From Lichenostomus cassidix (taxonomy: Eukaryota; Chordata; Aves; Passeriformes; Meliphagidae), in NCBI GenBank assembly GCA_008360975.2, contig CM039199.1, positions 3,426,530 to 3,490,529 on the forward strand: a stretch of DNA of 64,000 bases, in the 5' to 3' direction. Under the pieces are notes generated by a model. It was not told the origin of the DNA, did no database searches, and was given only the letters and a program-made list of their open reading frames with translations. A program made the translations under genes and the position numbers. Shown in pieces: positions 52,198 through 63,500 of the stretch (positions are counted from its first letter, which is position 1; each line of letters opens with the position of its first letter).

Positions 52198-54635
52198 CTT
52201 CTCTGAAGGCCTCAGTGCTGTCCTCCCTCTTGCAGAGGAGTGTGGTGCTGGCTCCTGGCAGAAGCTGCTGCTGGCAGAGGGAAGGGCCTGGAGCAGGGCT
52301 GTGCCTGCCTGTGCCTTGGGCTCTCATCCTGCAGGTGGATCTGTACCACCAGGCAGAGATAAGGGCACTGGAAATGTCATATTGCTTTTGGAGGGAGTGA
52401 GAGAAGAGCTGCAAAGGGCTGTGTTTGCCCATGGCTATTTATGTGCCTTTGCAATTCTCTGCTCAAATGACACAGAACTCCTGGGAGACAGCAGCTGGCA
52501 GCAGCACAGACACATCCCACTGCAGACCCATGGTAGATGCTGCTTCCCCTTTCCCTGTCCCAGCAGTGATCCCACAAGCTGAGCTGCACATCCAAGGTGT
52601 GCTCTGGCTCCTGTGAGCAGCAGGTGAGGGCTGGAGTTTCTGTGCCCTTAGTTCAGCAGAGAGTGTCCTTCCTCTGCCTGCCTTTCACTTCTTGCCTCCA
52701 CAGCTGGCTGCCTCAGGCACTGTGGTATTGCCTTGGAGGACACAACCCTTGTGCATGCTGGATGAGGAGTTGGCATGCTCTGGACTCTGCAAGTCAAGAG
52801 CCTTTCAGATACTGGCACAGATTGAGCAACTTTCCTTGTGGCCACCCTTGACTGTTGGCCTCCACCCTCAGTAGGGTTTGCAGAGGTCCCCATGCAGGAT
52901 GGAGACTTGGGCTGCAGGTGTGTGGCCAGGACAGTGCAGATTACACCTTCAGGAGGTGGCTGGTTCCTGCTCTCTGTGGTGCAATTCAGGGCTGGATTCA
53001 CACTGCTAGACTTTTTTTCCCAAAGCACTTATCTGGAGGTGGCTGTAGGCTCTTGACTGGAATAGCTGCTGTTGCAGCCTGCAGAAGAGCTGCAAATTTC
53101 TATTCCCAGGTGGAAGGTGTAGGCAATTCTTGCCTGTCCTGTCTCCAGGCAAAAGGGCACCTCTGCTCCCCAGGGGCCTGTTGGCACTGGGCATGCTGCT
53201 CTGCCTCTGCCATTTACAGCTGAAAGCTGGTTCATTGCCTCATTAAAACCTCAATCCCAGCTAAGCCCCTCCAGCTGTCCCCTGAGTGATGACTTTTCAT
53301 GTATTATGCAAATGCAGCACACAGGAGGCTGGCAGGTCAGGGCTGTCCGTGTTTAATGATCCAGAGGGGCTCGAAAGGGAACCAGGGGCTCAGATCTGAA
53401 GTGTCTCACTAATGATTTCTTTCTCTCTGTGCCTCTAACTAGGAGATCCTGGGATTTTGTGCCACTGCTGTGTGGAACTAGAGGAGAAACAGCAGGCAGG
53501 TGTGGTGGGTGGAAAGCAAGGAGTGAGCTGGATGAGAGGGTTCTCTCCAGGCAGATTAGGGAGGGAACCTGCAGCTGCCTGCAGAGAGAACATCTGTGGC
53601 ACCCAGAGCCACCATGGTGGGTAAGTCCTTGCCCACATGAGGACACAGCCTGGCTGAGCTGCTCTGGGATACCTGCCAGGAACACTGCAGTCAAAAGTTC
53701 ATGTGGATCAGCTTGTCACCATCATTTCTGGAAGGGCAAAGCACAAAGCCAAAACTGTGCCAGCTCTTGTTTCTGACAGAGAAATGGCCACTGAGTAGTG
53801 CCAGATGTCAGCTGTCAGGCTGGAGAGGTTGACTTGTCACGAAAACTGTGGGAAAAACAAAAACCCTCCAAGTAACATTTTAGTGTTAGAGAGTCAAGGC
53901 ATTACTTTATTTCTGGCCAGGATGTGCAACAGAAATAATTTTATCCACACATAGCCCGGGTGTGCAGAGAAAATGCTGATGTTGTATTAATGGCTGCTGA
54001 TAGCCCTTTATCTTTTGTGCTTCTCCCAGTCTGTTGAGATGTTGGGTTCATCAGACCCCACCAGGTGGAAAGAAACTTACCATTTCTTTTCCTGGGGCAA
54101 AGGCGTACAAAACCACTGACTAAAACAATTTTTAAACTGGTATATTTTCCAACAGACTGACCTCTGCCTTCTGTGTTCATGGGTGTGTTTAATCTCCAGC
54201 ACTTGCAGAGTGGTCAAGGGGAAAAGGTACAGGAGAGCTGCAGGGCACAGTGCAAGTTGTGCTTCCCTAACAACTCTTTTGCCAATTAAAGTACCTGACT
54301 GTAGGCTGGCTTTGATGCACAGCTTATACAATGCAGTCAGTAATCCACCAAATCAAACTGTGTTTCACTGGCACTTATTTGGGCCTTTTAACAATCACAG
54401 AGGTTTCATTTTACTTGATTCATGTCCTATTGCTCGACCTTTAGGGCTTTAGAAGACGGAGCATGCTCTGATTTAATGGCAGCCTTTTCTTAGCTGGGCT
54501 AAGAGCTCTTTGGCAGAGAGCTCAAAGGTGGTTCTGGATGCAAGGAAACAACCACAAGTGCTAGGTGCTAAGCTTGGGAAGGATCAGTGCTGTGGACTGG
54601 CCAAAGCCATGGGACAACTGTAGGCACAGGAGTGT

Positions 54636-54752
54636 TGGGGGAGTGGTGATGCTGTGGCACAGGTTGCCCAGAGAGGCTGTGGCTTCCCATCCCTGGAAGT
54701 GTCCAAAGCCAGGCTGGACAGGTCTTGGACGATCCTGGGATAGTGGAAGGTG
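54636..54752 (+). mobile_element. CR1 LINE internal 3' fragment
   Basis: Contains TGGCACAGGTTGCCCAGAGA, CATCCCTGGAAGTGTCCAAA and GATCCTGGGATAGTGGAAGG, then stops without the 3' tail. It sits just upstream of the CpG island. Confidence 0.88.
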
Positions 54753-54889
54753 GGGACTTCACTGCCATCGCCAGAGCTCCTTCCTTACTGTGGGTGAGCC
54801 TTTGCTTGTAAGAGCAGCCGGTGAACTGGGACTTTACTAACCCCCAATCTGACTAGGAAGGACTTTCACCATCCACTCGGGTGCCTCAC

Positions 54890-55340
54890 GGGAAAACCTG
54901 GGACCCTGATCCTCTTCCCGCTCCCAGAGTGCGTGTCTCCCTGGCTGCCACTGCTCTGGGCTTTATTGCCGCCACTCTAACCCAACACCCTGTGTCCATC
55001 CGACTCCCGCGGCCCCTGCTAAAGCTGCAGAGTTTCCTGTTGCACCTTGTTTGCCACTCCAGGGCTGTGCCTGCCTTTGCCGTTCAAGCCATGGCCATTC
55101 TGCCACCCAGCCCTTCCCGCCATTATCGCGTGAGGGAGAGACGCGGCTGCCCTCGCGCCACAGCGCCCCCTGCCGGCGCGGGGAATCAGCGCACCTGCCC
55201 TGCGAGCCGGGAGCCAACAGCGCCCCTGCCGGCCGAGACTGGCACTGCACAGGGCAGGGAGCCGCGCAGCGCGGAGCTGTTCTGGGTTATGGGTGGGTTG
55301 GTGTTGCTGCTTGTTTGCTTCGTTATAAGTGCTAGTTAAG
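54890..55340. promoter_or_regulatory. CpG island between two convergent genes
   Basis: About 26 CpG dinucleotides between 54960 and 55340, nine of them in 55141-55200 alone, in a region otherwise nearly CpG-free. Neither MYBBP1A nor SPNS2 begins here: both end nearby. It is therefore an orphan island that could be the promoter of an unannotated transcript or an intergenic regulatory element. Seen directly: base composition only. A 152-codon plus-strand open frame overlaps it (54881-55339) but has no recognisable similarity. Confidence 0.75.
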
Positions 55341-55729
55341 AACTGCTGTTCCTTTCCCCAGATCTTTGCCTGAAAGCACTTTGATTTCAAATAATTCAGA
55401 GGAAGGGGTCCTACTCTCCATTCCAAGGGAGGTCCCTGCATTCCTTGGCAGACACCTGTATTTCAAACTGAGACACCCCCAGCTCTGGTCCTGGCTGGAC
55501 TCAGCTCAGAGGGAAAAGGAGGCTCTAATCCACCACCTTCCCTGCTCCTGGTGTTATTTCTCAACCAATTCCAGGCAGGCTGGTGTCCAGGTAAGTCCTT
55601 GGCAGCTCTGTGGCTGCTGGAGCTTGCAGCAGCTTTATCCCACACACCAGCCCTGCAGGCAGCAACCACAGGAGTGCAAAGCCAAGAGGTGACACAAGAA
55701 AAGGAGCCAGGAGGTACATTTTAAATACT

Positions 55730-55735
55730 TTTATT
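55730..55735 (-). promoter_or_regulatory. SPNS2: polyadenylation signal AATAAA (minus strand), probably SPNS2
   Basis: TTTATT on the plus strand, the only canonical AATAAA that I found on the minus strand between 55.7 kb and the SPNS2 stop. It is embedded in an AT-rich block, as expected at a transcript end. Confidence 0.6.
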
Positions 55736-58239
55736 TCTTAATTTACATAAAGGTATATATTTGGCTTATATTTTTTTATACTCTGAGATTTACAATCAAT
55801 TGCTCTTAAAAATAAAATAGTCATTTGCTTCTGAAAGAAATCAGAAAACTATTTTATACTCCTCCCTTGTATAACAAGAAAATACACTAATACTCCCATA
55901 CATCACATAGAAAAAGTGATTGTAAGTGCTGGTTTACCAAACAATAAAGCAAATGGAGAAGAAAACAAGCAGTTGGAATGGAGGGTGTTGAGAGAACTCT
56001 ACTTCCCAGAGCACAGCCAGGCATTTATGGGGTTTAGTCACCCTGACTGTTAGTGGAGAGGCTCCTGGGCTCACCCAGATCTGCTTTGGGAGTGATGGCA
56101 GCAGGAGCCACTTGGGCTGGCAGCTTGCTGCCTTTTGGGTTATTTTCTTGCCTCTTGGGCAGGTCCCATTGCCTCAGTTTCCCACACTGTGTACAAATCA
56201 CCTCATTGCCAGTGCAGGATCAGCTGGGGGGAGCTAATGCTTTAAAAAATCCCCTTTATGAAGTGGAGTAGTAGAAAACTCTTGTGATTAACTGAGGGGC
56301 AGCTGGAGCCTCCCTGGTGCCTCACAACACCTGCACAGACCCTGGTGAATGCAGCAAGGAACTGGAAGGAGCCTGAGCCTCCCTCTTTTAGCCTGGGACA
56401 GGGAGCAGGGATTCAGGGATCCCTGGGTGCAGGTAGGACTCACTTCTCACTCCCTTGCTTGCTCTCCTCCCTCTGTCCTTGTTTAAACAAACCCCACAGC
56501 ATTTCCTTCATGTGCAGAGAGGGTAAAACCAGCACTGAGCTCTGACAGGGACTGGGATCTGCACAAACAAGGACTGCCAGTGACATTACAGAACACTTCC
56601 CTTTTCATTGTTGACTCCTGAGAATTAAGTTTAAGGAGAATTTCTAATCTCTGAACCTTAGCAGAAATGTTCCATTTTGTTGACAGCAAATGCTACAACA
56701 GAGAGAGCCTATCAGAAAAGCAATTTAGGAAATGTGGGTAATCTTCTTTGGTCTCTGAGATGAAATGACTGATTGTTGGGTTGCTTTTTGTTTCTTTTTA
56801 AACAGCTTAAAAAGGAATTTCTTAATGGGAATCAGAAATTCATGTGCCTTTAAAGCCAAGTGTTTGGCTCCCACACTGCAGAGGCTGTGTTTCCCCTCCG
56901 AGTGTAAATAGTGGCACGAGGTGGGAAGTGAAGCATTGTTTGGGATTTGCTTTGCTTTGTTATTTCTAGCTCCTGCTTGCCCAGGCACTCGAGGAACACG
57001 TCTGGCTCTGGTTCTTTAGCCAAGTCTTAGAGCCATTGTTAAGGTATTTCAGGTGACAGAACCCTTGCAGAGGAGTCCTGTGGGGTCTGGGGAGGAGGAA
57101 AGGCTCATGGGCTTATAGGAGTCACCAGCCTGGGCAGGGACTGGCTGTGGGGTGAGCATCTGGAATGACAACCATCTCTGCTACAATGCTGGGCTGGAGG
57201 TTGTGCCACATCCTGGCAGGGAATGGGAGATAAACCCAGATTTACTAACACTACCTTCCTGTGCCTGAGTTACCTTATGGCACAACCAGCACAGCAGCTC
57301 CCAGCCTTAACTCACCTCTAGTCCCCATTTGGCATTTCCTGAGCTCATTTACTCCTCATTGGAGCCCAGGCATAGCTACCTGTGAGCCATGAGCACAGGA
57401 GTGAGGTGCTTTCCCCTGCTTGAGTTGTGCTGAACTGGAGGGGGGATCTGAACTGTGAGAGAGGGCACAGAATAGAGGAAGCGGGGGCTCCCTGTGTGTG
57501 ACAGTGCCCTCCCTGTGACAGGCTGGCCCTCTGCAGTGTCTGTGCTCCCCTTCCTCCCCCAGCCAGCTGACACAGCATACATTTGGCTTGTGGAGCTCAA
57601 GTGCAAGAAACAACACTTCAGTGGAATGGCACCACGACATGCTTCTGCCCCAGCTCAGGCACTGGCCTTGTCTGAAAGCTCTCTAAAGTGACACCCCAGT
57701 GACAGTGCTCTGGGACAGGTCAGGGTTGGGTGTGCAGGAGCCCAAGCACTGCTCCAAAGGCAGAGTGTCAACCACCTGCTTTGGAATATTGACAGGGAGA
57801 ATTAGCATTGACAGTCTGAGTGATATGGTATCATGTAAACAAAGCACGAGGTCACTGGCACAGCAGTATTGCACTCCCAGGCCCGAGGTACAGCCATTCA
57901 GCCAGGTGGATTTTGGTACTTTAAAAGCCTGTGAACCTCCTAGGCAAGGCTGAATTTAGCGTATGGAAAACTCTATAGCCTGTAGGGATTTCTGTCCAAC
58001 GTCCTTCTGGGCCTTTCTGTGACAACCACCAGCATACCCAGTGCAGTGAAACTCTCTCCTCTGTCCCACTGCTGTCTCAGTGACAGGTAGGTCACCCACT
58101 GGAAGTTTTCCTGTGGTGCCCTTGCAGGCCCTGGCACCAGGGCACTGAGAGGAGGAGAGCTGTGGACGTTATTCATGTCTGCTGTGGTTGCGCAGGCAGC
58201 TCCAGATTTCAAATGTTTAAATAAAAACTGTTTATCTAA

Positions 58240-58261
58240 ATATATATATATATATATATAT
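58240..58261. repeat. (TA)n microsatellite
   Basis: Eleven uninterrupted AT dinucleotides, lying within the candidate SPNS2 3' UTR, so it would be transcribed. Confidence 0.95.
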
Positions 58262-60542
58262 CTCATCTAATGTCTTCAGCAGAGATAAAGCATCTTATAA
58301 CATACTTAAATAAAAAATAATAATCTGAATGGAGCCTTCAGTGTCAAAGAAAAAGTGATGTACAGAACAGGTCCCCAACTAGTGCAGTCTGTGGGAGTGG
58401 GAGTGCTGGCAGAGCAGCAGCATTCCATAGGACACCAGCTGCCCTACAAACAGTGTGGACTTCATTGGCTACAACTAAAACCATTTACACAATCTACAGT
58501 CACTCACTTGAGCAGCACTTTCTGGGTCCAGTGGCCAGTTGGTTTCCATGCTCAGGGGACCCTGTGAATGTCCTTGTGCTCCAGCAGTTCCCATATTCCT
58601 GGCTGCCCTGCTCATCTCCTGGTGCCTGACCCTGCAGGCTGGAGAAGTGGGGATGGATTTGGTGCTGGAGAACCCCTCTGGGATGTGGAGCTGAAGGATC
58701 CACTGGTATCCAGTACGGGAGATTGGTGTGGTGGGAGCAGCAGTCCACGTGTCATTTCCTTCACTGGCAGCTGCAAACAGGGAACAGAAGGAGGAGGTTA
58801 CTGGGGAAGTCCCAGGGATGGATTGGTGATGGTGCCCAGCTTTGTGGTGAGGCTCAGCTAAGTGACCTCTGCTCTCTGTGCAAGCTGGGGGTTGGCAAAG
58901 CCTGCCCAGTGTGGAGGCAGCACCTTGGATGTGCTGTAGCCATTTGGAATAGAAACAAACACATTGTGATCCAGGCCCAGTCTGCTCCAGGAGATCAGCA
59001 GGAGGTGTTGCTCCTGTGTGGTACTTAAGGGCAGGTGGGTAGGGAAAACTGCTCCTGGTGTGGGCTGGAGCAGCTCAGCACATTACAGGCTCCATTTTTG
59101 TAGACTGTTTTTTGCCCCCTCAGTTCACTAAAGCAAACAGGCACTGCCTTGTGCCTTAAATTGTCATTTTTGAAACTGCTGTCCCTTGCAGAGCCCAGCA
59201 CAGGTGTCAGCCCAGCACAGCCCAGCTCAGTGTGCTGCTGACAAGGCACTGCTGGTGCTCCATGCTGCCTTTAAGGAGCGTGTCAGCACCTCTCCTCACT
59301 GCTGAGGTACCACTGGGGTGGCCTGTCTAGCAGCCAACAGCTTTCCTAGATAACAGGGCAAGTATAATCAGCTCTCCCAGTGCAGGATTTCCTGTGAGAG
59401 GGCCTGTGCTCCCTGTTACGCAGGGAATTGCCCCGACCATAAAATTCAGCGACTGCTGCATTACAGAAAAATTTCCCTATGATTGTGCCCTGGTTTCTTT
59501 CAACCTGTATAAAACTGGAGCAAAAAAGAAGAAAGTGCAGTGAAAAACCTTGGTATGCCCAGTTCCCAGGTAGTCACTGGGTTCTTGCCTTGTAAGGCAA
59601 GTTGCAGCTACAGCACCAAACATTGCCTCCCAGTTTTGTTGATGGCTTTTTTAAAAAAAAACAACCCAACTTTATCTAAAAGCTACTGCTAAATAATACT
59701 GTGTGAGAGTACACATCCAGCCCAGAGCCTGCAAGCTCCAAGCAGCCCTATGCCCAAATCCACTCCCCTCTGTGGAAACAACACAGCTGCTGTGCTAGAG
59801 ATTGTATTAAATCTTTTCCCTCAAAAGGCCATTCTGAAGTGTCTTATTGAGTTCTGATTTTCTGATTAGTCTTTCAATGCATTTAATTTATGGGAAAGAA
59901 ATCTCCTCTTCAAAAACTTGCTTTAATTAATTTTGTCTCCAGTAAAATGCTGGGAAGTGTTTGTCACTTGTGGTGGCTCCAAGCAGCAGCGCTGCGGCTG
60001 TGGGGGAGTGATAAGGACAGCATGGGCACAAGGGGCAGGGTGGGCAGCAGGAAGGTCCCTCAGGCTCAGCACTGTCACCCTGGATGGAGGGTTGCAGAGG
60101 GGACAGTCCACCAACAACCTGCAGGGTCAGGTGCTGCCAGAAAACACATCCTGCAGAAAATCTGGACTGTGCCAGGAATGGTGGTTTGATAGCAGCCCAT
60201 GTATGACCCAGAGCAGGGCAGCAGGAGGTTCTGTGAACATCAGAAGGTTTTAAGTTCTGACTTGGGAAAGTCACACTGCTGGTGGTCAAGGGGAGAGGGA
60301 TAACCTGGGCTTTTGTGCTTAAAGAAGGGAGCATCAAGTTCTGGAAGCAACTTGGTATCACAAAGGACACTTGAGTTTCCCTGTTCTTGATCTGCTCTGC
60401 TTTGGGCTGAGGATGGCAAAGGTGCAAAAGAGGGCTGGCTAAGGAAACTCCTCTGCAATTCATAAGGAAAGAAATGGGTTGACAGGAGTTTGGAGCAGAG
60501 GGGTGGCTTGAAACCTACTGCTGGTTTGGGTCACTCACCGTC

Positions 60543-60585
60543 TCAGACTTTCACAGAGGCTGGTGGTATCACAAGTTGATTCACC
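60543..60585 (-). CDS. SPNS2: SPNS2 (sphingosine-1-phosphate transporter), C-terminal coding segment
   Basis: On the minus strand, a pyrimidine-rich acceptor (TTTTCCCTTCACCAG, ending at 60586) precedes one codon-completing base and 14 codons: VNQLVIPPASVKV and a TGA at 60545-60543. This matches the C-terminus of spinster homologue 2 (human ends VNQLxMPPASVKV from memory). SPNS2 is a major-facilitator membrane protein that exports sphingosine-1-phosphate; this cytosolic tail follows its last membrane helix. MYBBP1A and SPNS2 are convergent neighbours on human 17p13, which independently supports the call. The rest of the coding sequence is not recognisable up to base 64000 and should lie beyond it. 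The segment is too short for statistics alone, so confidence rests on motif, splice site and synteny together. Confidence 0.85.
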
Positions 60586-63500
60586 CTGGTGAAGGGAAAA
60601 CAAAAGTGTGTGAGAGCTGCAATTAGCAAAGAAATGGATTCCTAATAACCCACCAACCTGGTAAATCCAGCTTTTGGTTGCTTAACAGTGTCTAAAGAAG
60701 TAGGACATTAATAAGTGTCCTGTCACACAGGGGTGCCTGATAGCAATGCTGACAATGGCTGGAACATGCCAAGTAACATTGCTAGCACCAATTGACAAGG
60801 ATTTGGGAAAGTCCCAAAGGCATCCAGACATAGCAACCATTTCCTAAGCCAGTACAAGATTGTACAGTGGCTGTTGGTGTCCTTCAGCCTGACAGCTGTT
60901 TACAAATGTAAACAGTCATCACTGAAAATTAAATTAAGAAAAAACGAGATGTCTTTCAGTTTCCAGCTCCTGAAGCCCTGTGGACCTGCCCTGACGTGGC
61001 TGTCAGAGTGCTTTACCCAAGGACTCTCTGGCTGTACTTGGGCAGTAGCAGCATCAATAAATCTGAGTTATAAAGAGAGAATCTCCTCCTACCAGTGGAG
61101 GTCAGCTGTGCTGACTACAGCTAAGAACTGAACTGCCCCAGCAGTGGTTTTTACCATCTTCTCTCTGCATCAGTGAAACCCTCAGACAGGGGACAGCACA
61201 GAACTGCCACTGCTCAAGGCCCTGCCAGGTGAGAACTTCCCAGGAAACATCATTCTCTTCTGGACACATTAAAACTCAGCTGTGGCTCTTCACCACACTT
61301 TGTACCTGACCCAGAGCACTTTTTTTGGCTGAACTGGATTCAAACATATTCCAGGATAAAAACTGACCAATGCTCAGGAGACACCTTCCAAGAAATCTCT
61401 GCATCAGGAACTGGCCCAGTTCAGCCCACAGCTCTTAGCTTCACACCAACCCCACAGGCCTCCAAGGTGTATAGAAGTCTCTGTGCTTTTTATGCCTTTC
61501 TGGCTATAAACTGAAAGACTTCTGATACAAGAGCTGACCCAAGTTTCTTTGTACAAGTCCCATTCTTGGTAACCCCACAGCACTGAACATCACATTGTAC
61601 TGAACATTGGAATTGTGCTTTAGTAGCAGAAATACATCAGAGAAAATTACCTGGGAATGCTACAGCAACTTCAGAAGTAGGAAGAGAGCTACTGAATGTC
61701 ACCAAACTATCACAGAACACTTAAACTCCAGAGCTTTGAGTGAGTCATAACGTTTGAAAGTCATGTCCCTTGCCACATCATTCCATGTTCTTGGAGGATA
61801 CAGAATCTCTACAGAAAAAGTTCATTTTGCCATGACTGTAGCACAGAGAACCCACCTGCATTGCTGACACAACCACAGACACAACGTTCCTGCTTGTATC
61901 ACAGTTCAGCCTCCCATGGGATACAATGTACCTCCCTTTTATTTTATTTTACTTTTATTTCTCTCAAGTTCTGCTTTATCTCTGTTTCACAGATGGGAAC
62001 AGAAGCCTGGAGGGGCTAATCCTGAAATGTGTTTGGAAGATTTCATGGAAAATTAGACTGCACATGCCTTGAGAACCTGCTGGGGAGAGAACTGACTTTC
62101 AGGGATCACACAGGAAGCTGGTGGGCAGAAGGGAGAACTGAAATAGTCTCCAAATTTGGGACAGTGCCCCCTCAGTCCCTCTGAAGCCCTGTGCTGCAGT
62201 GGTCACTGCCACAACTGATGGCAATGGGGTTCATCTTAACAGGTCAGGTGGGATTTTATTTTTTTAAAGCAAACCCACAAATAATAAATTTTAAACTCGA
62301 TTAGGTGGCAAAATGTAGTACATGGGCTTAAACTAACAAGGCTCATGAGCAACTAAATCCCTGATTAAATCCCACTTGCCTTTCTAATAATGATAATCCC
62401 ACATTGAATGGATCACTGAACTTTGGCTCCTAAATTGTTTTGTTTTCTCTGCAGTGTTTTCTTAAGATTGTGAATGTTTTCATTCCTTGAAGAGTAGGGT
62501 GGGAACCAGTCTGTTGTTTCCTGAGGAGAAGGAAACTCACCCAAATTGCCTTTCAAGAACAGAAGCTGTACAACTTTTTTGGTTTTTTTACGGGCTCCTC
62601 CAGCAGTTATAAATGGGGCTGATTCTCTCTAACCACATCACTTCCTCTCCTGTCAAACCTAAATATTTCTCCTAGATCCTATCAAGCCATTTCCATGTAC
62701 TGTGACAGCATCTATAATTCTGAAGTATTTATAAGACTGTCTGTTTAATATTAAACTACATGCTCTAGAGCTGTTAAATATTTATGCTATGTAAAATGGA
62801 TCTAATTTCACTGCACCTTGGCCAGTTAGAGACCTGCATGAGGACAAGACAGCCAATTTAAGATAACAGATGACTGGCCAGGATCTTTTACAGGTCAGCT
62901 ATGCTTATTTCAGGAACTGGGCAGGATTATTCTCCAAATGCTCTGTCCCTTCCAGCCTTGCTGGTCCCCAAGCCAGCAGCTAATGGAGATTACAGGTTGT
63001 AGAGCAGCCAGCACTGCTGGGCAGTGCCAGGGATTTGAAAGAATTCCTGCTGCCCACATCCAGTGCAAGAATGTTCTGCTCCACCCTGAGCCAGCAAGGG
63101 GAGAACACAGATCTCCCTTCTCCCCTGCAGCTCTGCCTGCTCCAGCTGTGAGGAGCACTGGTGACATGTGTGTCCCACTGACTGTCACACTGAGCTCCAG
63201 GGATGTGTCACCTCTGTGCCTGAGCTCCAGCCAGGAGCAGGAAGGAGGACACACCTCAGTGTGCAGCACCACTGTGCCCAAGGCTCCCAGAGAGGCTGTG
63301 CTTGCAGAAAGCTTTTGGGAATGCTGCCAGCCCGGTTAATGTCAAGTTTCATGCCTAAGTTAAACACCACCTGTATTTCAGTATCCTGAAGCTTTCCCAA
63401 AGCCCTGTTTTCTTCCTATCTAAACTAGCCAGACTCTGGCTTTTGTAACTGAGAAGCATATTAGGAAATGATGTCCTGGTTTTTACAGCCTGCTGTACTT

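Larger units (their letters stand above)
51256..54880. other. intergenic region between MYBBP1A and the CpG island
   Basis: No protein-coding gene recognised. It contains two CR1 fragments. The stretch 53930-54450 is AT-rich and free of recognisable repeats, with motifs such as TTTTGCCAATTAAAG, so it could hold a conserved element. Nothing else stands out. Confidence 0.7.
55712..60542 (-). other. SPNS2: candidate SPNS2 3' UTR
   Basis: From the TGA down to the first minus-strand AATAAA (55730-55735) there is no other recognisable gene. AT-rich blocks at 55720-55970 and 58200-58350 look like UTR sequence. It may be one 4.8-kb UTR, or it may be interrupted by an intron using a GTGAGT donor at 60538. 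The 3' end is inferred. Confidence 0.55.

Noticed and set aside
53605..53626. Strong Kozak ATG (GCCACCATGGTGG) directly followed by a GTAAGT donor
   Set aside because: Could mimic a tiny first coding exon, but there is no promoter or downstream exon to support it and such short motifs occur by chance.
54881..55339. 152-codon plus-strand open frame ending in a hydrophobic stretch, inside the CpG island
   Set aside because: GC-rich DNA lacks stop codons in several frames at once (a 140-codon minus frame overlaps it), and no domain is recognisable, so it is not called as a gene.
62910..63281. 123-codon minus-strand frame upstream of the SPNS2 terminal segment
   Set aside because: Tested as a possible preceding SPNS2 exon, but it does not encode a membrane helix or any SPNS2-like sequence.
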